NCBI RefSeq assembly: GCF_001677275.1 | Contig: NZ_CP016177.1 | Location: 1,302,001-1,366,000 of the forward strand | DNA length: 64,000 bases | Direction of reading: 5' to 3' | Origin: Vibrio breoganii | GTDB lineage: Bacteria > Pseudomonadota > Gammaproteobacteria > Enterobacterales > Vibrionaceae | Shown: positions 33,962 to 42,013 of the stretch, piece by piece | Layout of the letters: the number at the start of each line of letters is the position of its first letter | Position numbering within the stretch: position 1 is the first letter of the stretch | The notes under the pieces: generated by a model | Databases searched by the model: none | What the model saw: only the letters and a program-made list of their open reading frames with translations | Told to the model about the DNA's origin: nothing | Program-made: the position numbers and the translations under genes

Positions 33962-34966
33962 TTATTGATATTTACCAAGAGCCAAGGTTAGGTTACTGAT
34001 GACCTTGTCTCTTATGTGCAAAGGCTCAATAACCTCAACTAGATTAGCGTTTTTCATTAACCACCACTCAAAGCCTAAACTATCACGTACTTTCGCTCGA
34101 ATAGTGGTGTGCTCATCATCGGACTCTACAATGGATTGACACTCAGAAAGCTGCGTTTCTTCGATAAGGTGTAAGCCGTGATAGTTGTTGATTTTGAGCA
34201 CGACTTCGGTGAATTGCCCCCCAGAGAAATGAGGCACATGCTCCTCAATATATTGCTTAGCACTAAAGTTTTGATGGGGCTTTAATACCGTAAAGCCGAG
34301 CGACATATCGGTGATCCTATGGATAGCAAAGGTGCGGTACTCTTGGCTGTTCTCTTTCACTGCCAGTAAATAAAAGCTGCGACCATGCAGAGCAATACCA
34401 AGAGGTTCGACACTGTACGGTTCGTCATGCAAACTGCCACGTTTTCGGTATTTCATTTTGAGTAGTCGCTTCTCTAATATTCCTTGCTCGATAGTGTCTA
34501 TTAGAGCTTCATCAAAGCTTGGCGAGGTGAGTTGAAACTCGATGGGTGCATAGCTAAAGCGTTCCTTCCACAGTTCAATCCTTTTGTCTCTCTCTGCTTT
34601 ACCTGTACTGATGAGGTTTGACACCTCTTTGCGCATGGTAGGTGGGAGCATTTCCAATACTTCGTGCTCAATAATTTGCAAAGAAAGGACGCTACTCATT
34701 GCCGCAGGATTGATAGGGTGCTGCTGGCCCTGAGAGATCTTTATCTGATGAGGACGTTTTTCAGTATCAATTTCGACAGAATAATAATCTGACGCCACCT
34801 TATTGATAACCCTTTGCACTGTCTTCATTTGGCTTTTGTCATCTAGGGTGGAGTCGATAAGATCCTTTGAAAGCAATATCTGGCGCAGTTCAAGACTGGT
34901 GACATAATCGGGATGGCAGGGAATATTTTGCAGAACGAGTTGATAGCGCTCAAACGTTTTGGACAT
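33962..34966 (-). CDS. WYL-domain transcriptional regulator
   Basis: 334 aa. An N-terminal winged-helix-like segment (KTVQRVINKVASDYYSVEID) is followed by the WYL ligand-binding domain (LLKMKYRKRGS, VEPLGIALHGRSFYLLAV, FAIHRITDM) and a C-terminal extension with LGFEWWLM. WYL regulators bind nucleic-acid-derived ligands and often control DNA-repair or defence genes. The ATG at 34966 has AAGG 9 nt before it. It is divergent from the repeat-protein gene with a 109-bp gap containing a perfect inverted repeat, a natural candidate for its operator. Confidence 0.87.
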   Translation of the reverse strand: MSKTFERYQLVLQNIPCHPDYVTSLELRQILLSKDLIDSTLDDKSQMKTVQRVINKVASDYYSVEIDTEKRPHQIKISQGQQHPINPAAMSSVLSLQIIEHEVLEMLPPTMRKEVSNLISTGKAERDKRIELWKERFSYAPIEFQLTSPSFDEALIDTIEQGILEKRLLKMKYRKRGSLHDEPYSVEPLGIALHGRSFYLLAVKENSQEYRTFAIHRITDMSLGFTVLKPHQNFSAKQYIEEHVPHFSGGQFTEVVLKINNYHGLHLIEETQLSECQSIVESDDEHTTIRAKVRDSLGFEWWLMKNANLVEVIEPLHIRDKVISNLTLALGKYQ

Positions 34967-35010
34967 TGCTTTACACCTTCTCATCAGATAACGTTGAATA
35001 TTCTAGTTAA

Positions 35011-35029
35011 AGAGACAGTTTTTGTCTCT
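35011..35029. promoter_or_regulatory. candidate operator between WYL regulator and repeat-protein gene
   Basis: Perfect inverted repeat AGAGACA-GTTTT-TGTCTCT, 45 bp upstream of the WYL start codon and 47 bp upstream of the repeat-protein start codon. Dyad size and place fit a dimeric repressor site. Confidence 0.5.
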
Positions 35030-35075
35030 ATATTGACCATAATTAGTAGTGTCATCGTTAATTGGAACAGAAAAT

Positions 35076-35426
35076 ATGCGATTTAACCTCGCAATGTGCA
35101 TGATGGTATTGGCAACCTCATTCAGTGCATTTGCAGACAATACCTGCCGAACAGACTCTCTAGGCACAACGCGCTGCAGTGATGGCACCACTTATCGTAC
35201 CGATTCATTGGGCACGGTAAGAGACAACAAAGGCAATACATGGCGCACTGACTCTTTGGGTACAGTAAGAGGTAGTGACGGAACCACTTACCGCACCGAC
35301 TCGTTAGGGACGGTAAGGGACAATAAAGGTAATAGCTGGCGTACAGATTCTCTGGGAACAGTTAGGGGTAGCGACGGCACTACCTGTCGAAAAGACTCTC
35401 TTGGCACGGTTAGATGCACTAAATAA
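35076..35426 (+). CDS. secreted 16-residue-repeat protein
   Basis: 116 aa. A signal peptide (about 1-20, ending SAFA-D) precedes six units of a 16-residue repeat with the constant core RTDSLGTVR. The variable part alternates between GSDGTTY and DNKGNTW, so the higher order period is 32 residues (96 bp). The first and last units carry Cys pairs (CRTDSLGTTRC and CRKDSLGTVRC), likely disulfide caps. No known family or enzyme motif is recognised; a small beta-structured periplasmic or extracellular protein is probable. ATG at 35076 gives the signal peptide. It is followed 12 nt later by rmuC. Confidence 0.8.
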   Translation: MRFNLAMCMMVLATSFSAFADNTCRTDSLGTTRCSDGTTYRTDSLGTVRDNKGNTWRTDSLGTVRGSDGTTYRTDSLGTVRDNKGNSWRTDSLGTVRGSDGTTCRKDSLGTVRCTK

Positions 35427-35438
35427 CAAGGAATTATA

Positions 35439-37040
35439 ATGACATTAACCTATGTGATTTTTGGCTTAGTGGTTCTGCTGACATCAGCAGTGGCGTATTG
35501 GGTCGCTCAGCGCCCTGTTGGGCAACTGAAGCTAGAGCTCGAGCTAGCTAATGCAGAATTGGCGAATCAGTCAGAGCTGGCGCAGAGTACGCAACAAAAG
35601 CTAGAACATGCGCAAGAAGATGTAAGCGACTTAGAAGTGCGCTGTGCTCAGCTAGGCTCTGAACTCCAATCTGTCCGAGTCTCTGAGCATACCTACCGAA
35701 AGCAGCTGAGCGAGAGAGAACACACCCTGCGTCAAACCTCTGAATTGCTTAGTGAAGCAAAGGTGGCGGAGAGTTCGGCAACGGCCAGTTTTAAAGCCAA
35801 ACTCGAAGAGCTGCAGCTTGAAAACCAAAGAAGCCAGGCACTCAACGTTGAACTTCGTGATCTAAATGAAAAGTACTCCAATGCTATGGGTAAGATTGGA
35901 GAGCTTAACACTGAGATTGAGACCAAGCAGACCCATTACGATCAGCAAATTGCGTTACTTAAAGAGAGCAAGCAAGAACTGAGCAAGGAGTTTGAGCGTC
36001 TAGCGAATGAAATCTTAGAGCGTAAAGGTCAGGCATTTAAGCAGCTTAATACTGAAAGTATGAGCTCTATTTTAAATCCTATTCATCAAGAGCTACGAGG
36101 CTTTAAGAACAAGGTTGAGGATATCCATAGCAGGGAGACTGAGCAGCGAGTGCAATTGCGTACTGAACTGCAGAATCTGCAAAAACTTAACCGAGAGATC
36201 ACTGACCAAGCGGATAAACTCACTACTGCGCTTAAAGGCGAGAAAAAAGTGCAGGGCAACTGGGGCGAGTTAATGCTTGAGAATGTTCTGGATAACTCCG
36301 GGCTTCGCCTAGGCACTGACTACAAGCGAGAAGTGAGCATCGATAGTGAAGAGGGACGCTTTAGACCCGATGCTATTGTTTATCTTCCGCAGAATAAGCA
36401 CTTGGTTATTGATGCTAAGACCTCACTAAACGCCTATACGCGTTATGTGAATTCAGAAGATGTGAATGAGCGAGAAATCGCCCTGCGTGAACATGCCTCA
36501 GCGGTGCGCGATCGCATTAATGAGCTAGCAGCAAAAGAGTACAGCAAGCTGCCAGGTCTTAACTCGCCAGAAGTAGTGATCATGTTCATCCCTATCGAAT
36601 CTGCGTATGTGGAAGCGTTAAAGGCGGACTCTAACTTGTTCCAATCGGCTCTGGAGAAAAACATTCTTGTGGCTACCCCAACAACGCTATTAACCAGTTT
36701 GAACATAGTCAGACAGCTGTGGCGATTTGAAGAGCAAAACAAGCATACGGCTGAGTTGGCCAACCGCGCAGAGAAGTTCTACACCAAACTCAATACCTTC
36801 TTAAACTCTATGGAAGGGGTAGGTAAGCAGTTGGATAAAGCCAAAGAAACCTATGACAGAGCACTAGGGCAATTGCATACGGGTAAGGGAAACCTTATTA
36901 AGCAAGCGTCAGAGTTTAAAGAGCTGGGCGTTGCAGTCACAAGAGAGTTGCCAGCTGAGTTAGTCGAGAAGGCGAACCTAGAGCTTGAGTATCACCATAC
37001 AGCGCCTGAGCTGACCGTGATTGATCACAGCAATAGCTAA
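35439..37040 (+). CDS. rmuC: DNA recombination protein RmuC
   Basis: 533 aa. One N-terminal membrane helix (about 4-22) is followed by a long coiled coil (28-210) and the RmuC domain, a predicted PD-(D/E)XK nuclease-like fold, with KKVQGNWGELMLENVLDNSG, RFRPDAIVYLP, LVIDAKTSLNAY and IVRQLWRFEEQN. RmuC limits inversions at short inverted repeats in E. coli. AAGGAA precedes the ATG. It is unusual to find it after a secreted repeat protein and before an SSB gene; in many gammaproteobacteria it lies near udp/ubiE. Confidence 0.93.
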   Translation: MTLTYVIFGLVVLLTSAVAYWVAQRPVGQLKLELELANAELANQSELAQSTQQKLEHAQEDVSDLEVRCAQLGSELQSVRVSEHTYRKQLSEREHTLRQTSELLSEAKVAESSATASFKAKLEELQLENQRSQALNVELRDLNEKYSNAMGKIGELNTEIETKQTHYDQQIALLKESKQELSKEFERLANEILERKGQAFKQLNTESMSSILNPIHQELRGFKNKVEDIHSRETEQRVQLRTELQNLQKLNREITDQADKLTTALKGEKKVQGNWGELMLENVLDNSGLRLGTDYKREVSIDSEEGRFRPDAIVYLPQNKHLVIDAKTSLNAYTRYVNSEDVNEREIALREHASAVRDRINELAAKEYSKLPGLNSPEVVIMFIPIESAYVEALKADSNLFQSALEKNILVATPTTLLTSLNIVRQLWRFEEQNKHTAELANRAEKFYTKLNTFLNSMEGVGKQLDKAKETYDRALGQLHTGKGNLIKQASEFKELGVAVTRELPAELVEKANLELEYHHTAPELTVIDHSNS

Positions 37041-37066
37041 ACGGCTAAAACCACAAACACTATACT

Positions 37067-37098
37067 TAAGGCAATTACTAATGAAGGCGATTGCCTTA
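37067..37098. repeat. inverted repeat between rmuC and ssb
   Basis: TAAGGCAAT and ATTGCCTTA, 9 bp each, separated by 14 bp, 39 bp before the ssb start. No T-run follows, so a regulatory site or weak terminator is possible. Confidence 0.4.
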
Positions 37099-37137
37099 CA
37101 TCTCCAAACGAGATAAACGAATAATAAAGGAAACACA

Positions 37138-37659
37138 ATGGCATCACGCGGCGTAAACAAAGTCATCATCGTAGGAAATTTAGGCACTGATCCTGAACTG
37201 CGTCACTTCTCAAACGGCAATGCAGTCGCCAACTTTACGGTGGCAACATCTGAGACTTGGCAGGATAAAGCGACCGGTCAGCAGCGAGAAAAAACTGAGT
37301 GGCACCGCATCTCTGTCATGGGTAAGCTGGCTGAGATTGCGGGAAATCACCTGCGAAAGGGCTCTCAAGTGTATATTGAAGGGCAATTGCAAACCCGCAA
37401 GTGGCAGGATAAATCAGGCCAAGAGCGCTACACCACAGAAGTCGTCGTGCAAGGCTTCAACGGCACCATGCAAATGCTAGGTGGCCGTCAGCAGGGCGAG
37501 CAAAGCAGCCCAGGCAATCAATATGCTGGTGGTTCAAACCAAGGCAATCAGTTTAGTGGGGGCAATGCCCCTGCTAATGCACCGACTAACCCAGGTCAAT
37601 CGGGCGCACCAGGTGGATTTACCCCAAGCCCTGATGACTATGATGATATTCCATTCTAG
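37138..37659 (+). CDS. ssb: single-stranded DNA-binding protein
   Basis: 173 aa. The OB fold is complete ([61 protein letters not shown]). A Gly/Asn/Gln-rich linker follows, and the chain ends DDYDDIPF, the partner-binding tip. Compared with the usual Vibrio chromosomal SSB that I recall (PEIRYMPSGGAVAN), the stretch [14 protein letters not shown] differs, so this may be a second, divergent paralogue. AAAGGAAAC precedes the ATG. A terminator follows. Confidence 0.92.
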   Translation: MASRGVNKVIIVGNLGTDPELRHFSNGNAVANFTVATSETWQDKATGQQREKTEWHRISVMGKLAEIAGNHLRKGSQVYIEGQLQTRKWQDKSGQERYTTEVVVQGFNGTMQMLGGRQQGEQSSPGNQYAGGSNQGNQFSGGNAPANAPTNPGQSGAPGGFTPSPDDYDDIPF

Positions 37660-37704
37660 ACCCTGCTTTTCAAGTTAGTCTGTTAACACTCAAAGACAAA
37701 AACA

Positions 37705-37733
37705 AAGCTCAACAGTGTGTTGGGCTTTTTTTT
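37705..37733 (+). terminator. intrinsic terminator of ssb
   Basis: AGCTCAACA/TGTTGGGCT stem with one G-T pair, followed by eight T. Confidence 0.85.
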
Positions 37734-37929
37734 GTCCGTTTAATAGAGGCGATTATTTCACCATCTACTGTTAAGGACACTTGTAGTCGCCAATCTCGGT
37801 ATCTTGACCTTACACGATGACAGTAACGTTTGTTACTGTCGTCAATTGATAAGAACAAGATAACCATCAGCTTTATACTGGGTAAATACTCCGTAAAGAC
37901 TTTAAGTTGATGATAAGAGAGATGTAACT

Positions 37930-38520
37930 GTGTTTGACGAAGAACTTGAAGAAGAGTGTGGCAGTATTATTGGCGATATCTTGGTTGGCTTTGGTATCTT
38001 CTTTCTGGTGATCGGTATTTTTAAGCTGATCTTTGCTGCCATTGAAGCGTTTTTTATTCTGCTGAGTTTCTTGTTCAATTGCATACTGTGGGTGTTCTAT
38101 AAAGCGAAGCTAATAGCGGTAAGAGGAACCGGCTACCAAGCGTCTGAGTCAAATGATGAAGAGCTCGCCAGTTATGGCGGTCGAAGCCCGTATGCTCATG
38201 GTCTAGCAGCCCTTGTGATGATAGTCGGTGGTTTATCTTTGTTTATGGGTAATGATGCGAGCAATGTGTCAGCAAATGAATCCTATCGAATGAATCGAGA
38301 AGTGGTTCAAACAGAGCCGGCTAAGTTACCCCTATTACAAGCAAAGGTGCTAGCGACTAAGCTCAATGCACGTAAAGAGCCACATACAAAAGGCAAGATT
38401 CTATATAAACTACAACGCAACCAGACCGTTGATGTCTATATGAAGCAGGACGGCTGGTGGTTGGTTGAAGTGAATGGCGTTAGGGCTTGGACAAGTGCCA
38501 AGTACCTGAGGGCTCAATAG
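37930..38520 (+). CDS. membrane protein with C-terminal SH3b domain
   Basis: 196 aa starting with GTG. One or two hydrophobic segments (IIGDILVGFGIFFLVIGIF and the following FFILLSFLFNCILWVF) are followed by a further helix (LAALVMIVGGLSLFMG) and a C-terminal bacterial SH3 domain (KLNARKEPHTKGKILYKL, DGWWLVEVNGVRAWTSAKYL). SH3b domains often bind peptidoglycan. Role unknown. An in-frame ATG is lacking near the start; the acidic MFDEELEEE is the natural N-terminus. Confidence 0.75.
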   Translation: MFDEELEEECGSIIGDILVGFGIFFLVIGIFKLIFAAIEAFFILLSFLFNCILWVFYKAKLIAVRGTGYQASESNDEELASYGGRSPYAHGLAALVMIVGGLSLFMGNDASNVSANESYRMNREVVQTEPAKLPLLQAKVLATKLNARKEPHTKGKILYKLQRNQTVDVYMKQDGWWLVEVNGVRAWTSAKYLRAQ

Positions 38521-38555
38521 ACACTATTGCTCAACCGTACATTGGAAAATAAAAG

Positions 38556-38593
38556 AAAAACGCCCAATTTAATTCTACAAATTGGGCGTTTTT
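38556..38593. terminator. bidirectional intrinsic terminator
   Basis: Long stem AAAAACGCCCAATTT/AAATTGGGCGTTTTT between convergent genes. Confidence 0.93.
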
Positions 38594-38645
38594 GTTTGAA
38601 CTGAGATTTACTAGTTCTCAATTACTAACCTTTGCTAGCTCTTAA

Positions 38646-39722
38646 TTATTGAGCTTTACTAGCTAGCCACTCAAAGATCGCAATCAAACGCGAATCATTA
38701 AGGTTGAACAGCGTATCACCCACATACCACTCAATCATAGATTGGTGTGGATTGCCGGTCACCTGAGGATTTCCCAGCCAAACGCCTTGCTCTTTGGCAA
38801 GCTGGTCTCTGATCTCAACGGCGGTTTCATAGTCGAAGGGTAAGATCAGGTGAAGCATGTTCGCCTGTGGCTCGACAGGGTTTAAAGTGAACTGCGGAAA
38901 TGCCTCGAGCAACGAATAGATTTCTTTAGTGCGACGGTATAGCGCTGGCATTTGCTCTAAACGCTGCTCAAACTGCATCGCAGCTGAAACCACGTAGGGG
39001 GTTCTATGGTAAACATTGCCACCTTGGCGCTGCATCCATTTTCTAGCGAGAGCGATAAAGGATTCATCTCCCAGTAAGATTGAGCCACCGAGTCCGCCAA
39101 GTCCTTTATAAAGCGATACATAGGTAGTATCAAAACCCGCGGCTATCTCGTGGTATGGCTTGTCATAGAAAGCGGCAGACTCCCACAAGCGAGCGCCGTC
39201 CATATGCAGGTGTATGTTGTTTTCCTTGCAGTAGGCCTTGATGGCTTGTAGATCATCCCATGGCAGCAACTGACCACCAATCTCGCGCATAGGGAGTTCG
39301 TACAACACCGCTGACAGTTCATCAGGGCAAGAGGCGAGGTCATCGACCTTCCAAGGTCGGTAACGGTTGCCTAGATTAAGGACATTGAAGCGTTGCTGCA
39401 GCTGATAGTTTTGATTCTCATGGCGCAAGATATGACTGGTTTCATGCATCCCAACCAACTTGTTACGCTTTTGTCGGCAGACTAAATCCAGAACCGTTGG
39501 CTGAGTCAGTGTGCCTGTCATTACAAATAGGCCAGCCTGGTAACCGAGCAGTTTTGCTATTTTCGCCTCGAAGTTTTGGATCAAGTCACCTTCGCCATAG
39601 ACGTCGTGCTGAATATCGTTGTTTTCACACCATGTTGCCATTTGAGAGAAAAGCTCGGCGGGGGTAGGCGTGTGATGGCTTGATAATATGAGATCACATT
39701 CAGCGCGTAGGTTGTTTGTCAT
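38646..39722 (-). CDS. PLP-dependent beta-eliminating lyase, threonine-aldolase-like
   Basis: 358 aa, fold type I PLP enzyme. DVYGEGDLIQNFEAKIAKLLGY is the usual N-terminal segment of low-specificity threonine aldolases (partly quoted), HLHMDGARLWESA contains the PLP-pyridine Asp, and YVSLYKGLGGLGGSIL the Schiff-base Lys. It may cleave beta-hydroxy amino acids or perform beta-elimination; the exact substrate is open. It lies 69 bp after an SgrR-N-like regulator on the same strand, probably in one transcript. Confidence 0.85.
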   Translation of the reverse strand: MTNNLRAECDLILSSHHTPTPAELFSQMATWCENNDIQHDVYGEGDLIQNFEAKIAKLLGYQAGLFVMTGTLTQPTVLDLVCRQKRNKLVGMHETSHILRHENQNYQLQQRFNVLNLGNRYRPWKVDDLASCPDELSAVLYELPMREIGGQLLPWDDLQAIKAYCKENNIHLHMDGARLWESAAFYDKPYHEIAAGFDTTYVSLYKGLGGLGGSILLGDESFIALARKWMQRQGGNVYHRTPYVVSAAMQFEQRLEQMPALYRRTKEIYSLLEAFPQFTLNPVEPQANMLHLILPFDYETAVEIRDQLAKEQGVWLGNPQVTGNPHQSMIEWYVGDTLFNLNDSRLIAIFEWLASKAQ

Positions 39723-39791
39723 GTTACCCTTCCTTTGGTTTTAATTATTCATGCTATAGGAGTTGTTAATTCACCTCAACTCTCTCTTTTA

Positions 39792-40016
39792 TCAAACCAA
39801 ATCTTTGCGATACTCATAATAGGATTTGATTGCACTGCTTAATACATAGTGGAAGGAGTGCACGATATGCAGCTGTGTTTTAATGCCTCTTCCTCTACCA
39901 GGTTGCCATTTTATCCAGCCTAGATCAGCAAGATTCTTCATTGTTTTTGCCACATTCCGAGTGGAGCAAGACATGACGCGAGCTAAGGTTTGAGTGTCTA
40001 ATTTAGGAATGTTCAT
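39792..40016 (-). CDS. SgrR N-terminal-like DNA-binding miniprotein
   Basis: 74 aa. DTQTLARVMSCSTRNVAKTM and LGWIKWQPGRGRG match the winged-helix N-terminal domain of SgrR-type regulators, where LFCSRRNVR and LGWL-WQ-G-GRG are conserved. Usual members are over 500 aa with a solute-binding-like domain; this one ends after a short helix (YYEYRKDLV). No downstream remnant of the missing part is visible, so it is a natural mini-regulator or an old truncation. ATG at 40016 is used; a GTG 57 nt earlier lies inside a hairpin. Confidence 0.7.
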   Translation of the reverse strand: MNIPKLDTQTLARVMSCSTRNVAKTMKNLADLGWIKWQPGRGRGIKTQLHIVHSFHYVLSSAIKSYYEYRKDLV

Positions 40017-40051
40017 TGGAGCCGTACCTTTGTTTTCCCGCCCACAAAAGG

Positions 40052-40087
40052 AAAAGACCGAAGTGATAAACACTGTCGGTCTTTTTT
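40052..40087. terminator. terminator-like hairpin upstream of the mini-regulator
   Basis: GACCGA-AGTG / CACT-G-TCGGTC stem flanked by AAAA and TTTTTT. The T-run is six long on the plus strand and four on the minus strand. No plus-strand gene leads into it, and it is 36 nt before the mini-regulator start, so attenuation of that gene is possible. Confidence 0.6.
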
Positions 40088-40561
40088 GTAGAGGTTAACC
40101 AATAGGAGTTATACATAGAACTCGAAAATTTATTCAGAGACTGTAATTACTCTTTTTTCTGAGTCCAAGTGTGGAATGCATTGCGGTGTTGCTTTTGCTG
40201 CATTCTTTGCTTGTGTTTACATTGTCTTCCAATGCGAGTTCGTCTAGTGCGGGTTAGGCGGTTCATTTTATGTACTCAAAAGTGTGTTGCTGACCGTAAG
40301 TGCGATCAAAAAGGAGTGAACAATGTGTACAATAATTGCTCGCTTTTAAGTATGTACGCGAATGACGGATTTTTCCTGTTCAATTTTCATCACAGATCAC
40401 AATAGGGCAAATCAGTCCTAAGCCGTCTTGGAATTAAATATTCGTTACAGGTACGATATAATGCCTAGCCCCTACAATACAGACACTATTTGTCGCTTTT
40501 TAACGATATGATAGAGACTAGATCTTCAACTACTGATTCATAACAAATAAAGGTGAATACT
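40088..40561. other. intergenic region
   Basis: 474 bp. A 78-codon frame at 40169-40405 is Cys- and Phe-rich without ribosome-binding site and is not counted as a gene. A perfect TATAAT at 40457-40462 may be the -10 of the small zinc protein at 40562. Nothing else is recognised. Confidence 0.4.
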
Positions 40562-40678
40562 GTGTATACACAAGGCGATTTATGCCCGCATTGCGGAATA
40601 CTTATCATGATGCCAACAGATTTGGAGCCAGTTTGCCTGTGTTGTGGTAAAACTATTAATGAAGACGAAGATGAGTAA
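40562..40678 (+). CDS. zinc-binding microprotein, 38 aa
   Basis: 38 residues from GTG with AAGGTG 6 nt upstream. Cysteines occur as CPHC (8-11) and CLCC (25-28), a compact zinc ribbon, followed by an acidic tail INEDEDE. A consensus TATAAT lies 100 bp upstream. No family recognised; it resembles other tiny Vibrio CxxC proteins in layout only. It precedes sbcD by 108 bp. Confidence 0.6.
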   Translation: MYTQGDLCPHCGILIMMPTDLEPVCLCCGKTINEDEDE

Positions 40679-40786
40679 CCTACACGCGTCTTATTAAACG
40701 AATTTAACCCTATCTTTCATAGATATAGGGTATTGTGAAAAGTTCTATCTCTTTACTTTTAAAACGACTTTCCTACGTTGGTTTTG

Positions 40787-42013
40787 ATGAAAATACTGCA
40801 CACCTCTGACTGGCATTTGGGCCAGAATTTTTTTACTAAAAGCCGCTTAGCTGAACATCAGCAGTTTATTCAGTGGCTTTTAGGCACCGTCGAGTCCGAA
40901 CAGGTCGACTGCGTCATCATCGCCGGTGACGTGTTTGATACTGGTACGCCTCCAAGCTACGCACGTGAGTTGTACAATCGCTTTGTTGTGGATATGCACA
41001 GATTAGGGTGCCAGCTTATCGTTCTTGGTGGCAACCACGATTCAGTCGCTATGCTCAATGAGTCAAAACAGCTTCTTAAGCAGCTTCATACTCAGGTGAT
41101 AGCGAGCGTAGGTACAGAGATCTCAGAGCAAATACTAGAGATAACTAAGAGTAGCGGGGATGTTGGCGCTATCGTATGCGCCGTTCCTTTCATTAGGCCA
41201 AGAGATGTGCTTAAGAGCGTGTCTGGAGAATCGGGAAGTGAAAAACAAAAAGCGCTTGGCGAGGCGATAAAAGCCCATTACTCAACTCTTTATCAAAACG
41301 CTTTGCAGCTGCGTTCAAGTAAAGAGTTAGATGTGCCTATCCTTGCGACAGGGCACTTAACCGCGCTTGGGGTCACTACCTCAGAGTCAGTTCGAGATAT
41401 CTATATTGGCACGTTAGACGGCTTTGCCGCTGATGGCTTCCCGCCAGCAGATTACATTGCCCTTGGGCATATTCACCGCCCGCAAAAGGTCGCTAAAAGT
41501 GATCATATTCGTTATAGCGGCTCACCTATCTATCTGAGTTTTGATGAGCTGAAATCCCAGAAACAAGTGGTGTTGGTGGAGTTTGCATCAAGCCATCTTG
41601 TGGGTATAGAGCCCGTTGCTATCCCTTCATTTCAGCCGATGTTTTCTTTAAAGGGCGATTTAGCTAGCTTGCAGCATCAACTGGATAGCATCAGCGTTGA
41701 AGAAGGGGCATCTGTGTGGGTGTCTATTGAAGTTGAGGTTCAAGACTACCTAACGGATCTTCAGCAAGCGGTACAAAAGATGATTGGTGACAGAGAGATT
41801 GAAGTGTTACAACTGCGCCGCTCTAGATCGCACAGAGAACGCACGTTAAATCAGGAGCAAGCCGAAACCTTGTCAGAACTTAGCCCAATAGAGGTGTTTA
41901 GTAAGCGATTAGCTGTTGAGGTCTTTGACAGCGAAGAAGACAAAGCCCGACAGCAGAGAATAACTACGCGCTTTAAGCAGATTGTCGAAGATGTTGAAGG
42001 GGAGAGGTCATAA
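40787..42013 (+). CDS. sbcD: nuclease SbcCD subunit D
   Basis: 408 aa. Mre11-type metallophosphoesterase with HTSDWHLGQ, IIAGDVFDTG, VLGGNHDSV, ATGHLTALG and LGHIHRPQKV, giving all metal ligands. With SbcC it forms the ATP-dependent nuclease that cuts hairpins and blocked DNA ends. ATG at 40787 is the normal MKILHTSDWH start; a TTG nine nucleotides earlier is also in frame. The stop overlaps the sbcC start by one base. Confidence 0.95.
   Translation: MKILHTSDWHLGQNFFTKSRLAEHQQFIQWLLGTVESEQVDCVIIAGDVFDTGTPPSYARELYNRFVVDMHRLGCQLIVLGGNHDSVAMLNESKQLLKQLHTQVIASVGTEISEQILEITKSSGDVGAIVCAVPFIRPRDVLKSVSGESGSEKQKALGEAIKAHYSTLYQNALQLRSSKELDVPILATGHLTALGVTTSESVRDIYIGTLDGFAADGFPPADYIALGHIHRPQKVAKSDHIRYSGSPIYLSFDELKSQKQVVLVEFASSHLVGIEPVAIPSFQPMFSLKGDLASLQHQLDSISVEEGASVWVSIEVEVQDYLTDLQQAVQKMIGDREIEVLQLRRSRSHRERTLNQEQAETLSELSPIEVFSKRLAVEVFDSEEDKARQQRITTRFKQIVEDVEGERS

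Noticed and set aside
33962..38520. Complete phage-defence island
   Set aside because: A WYL regulator is suggestive, but no recognisable defence effector is present; rmuC and ssb alone do not prove it.
40169..40405. 78-codon plus-strand frame rich in Cys and Phe
   Set aside because: No ribosome-binding site, odd composition and no domain; treated as chance.
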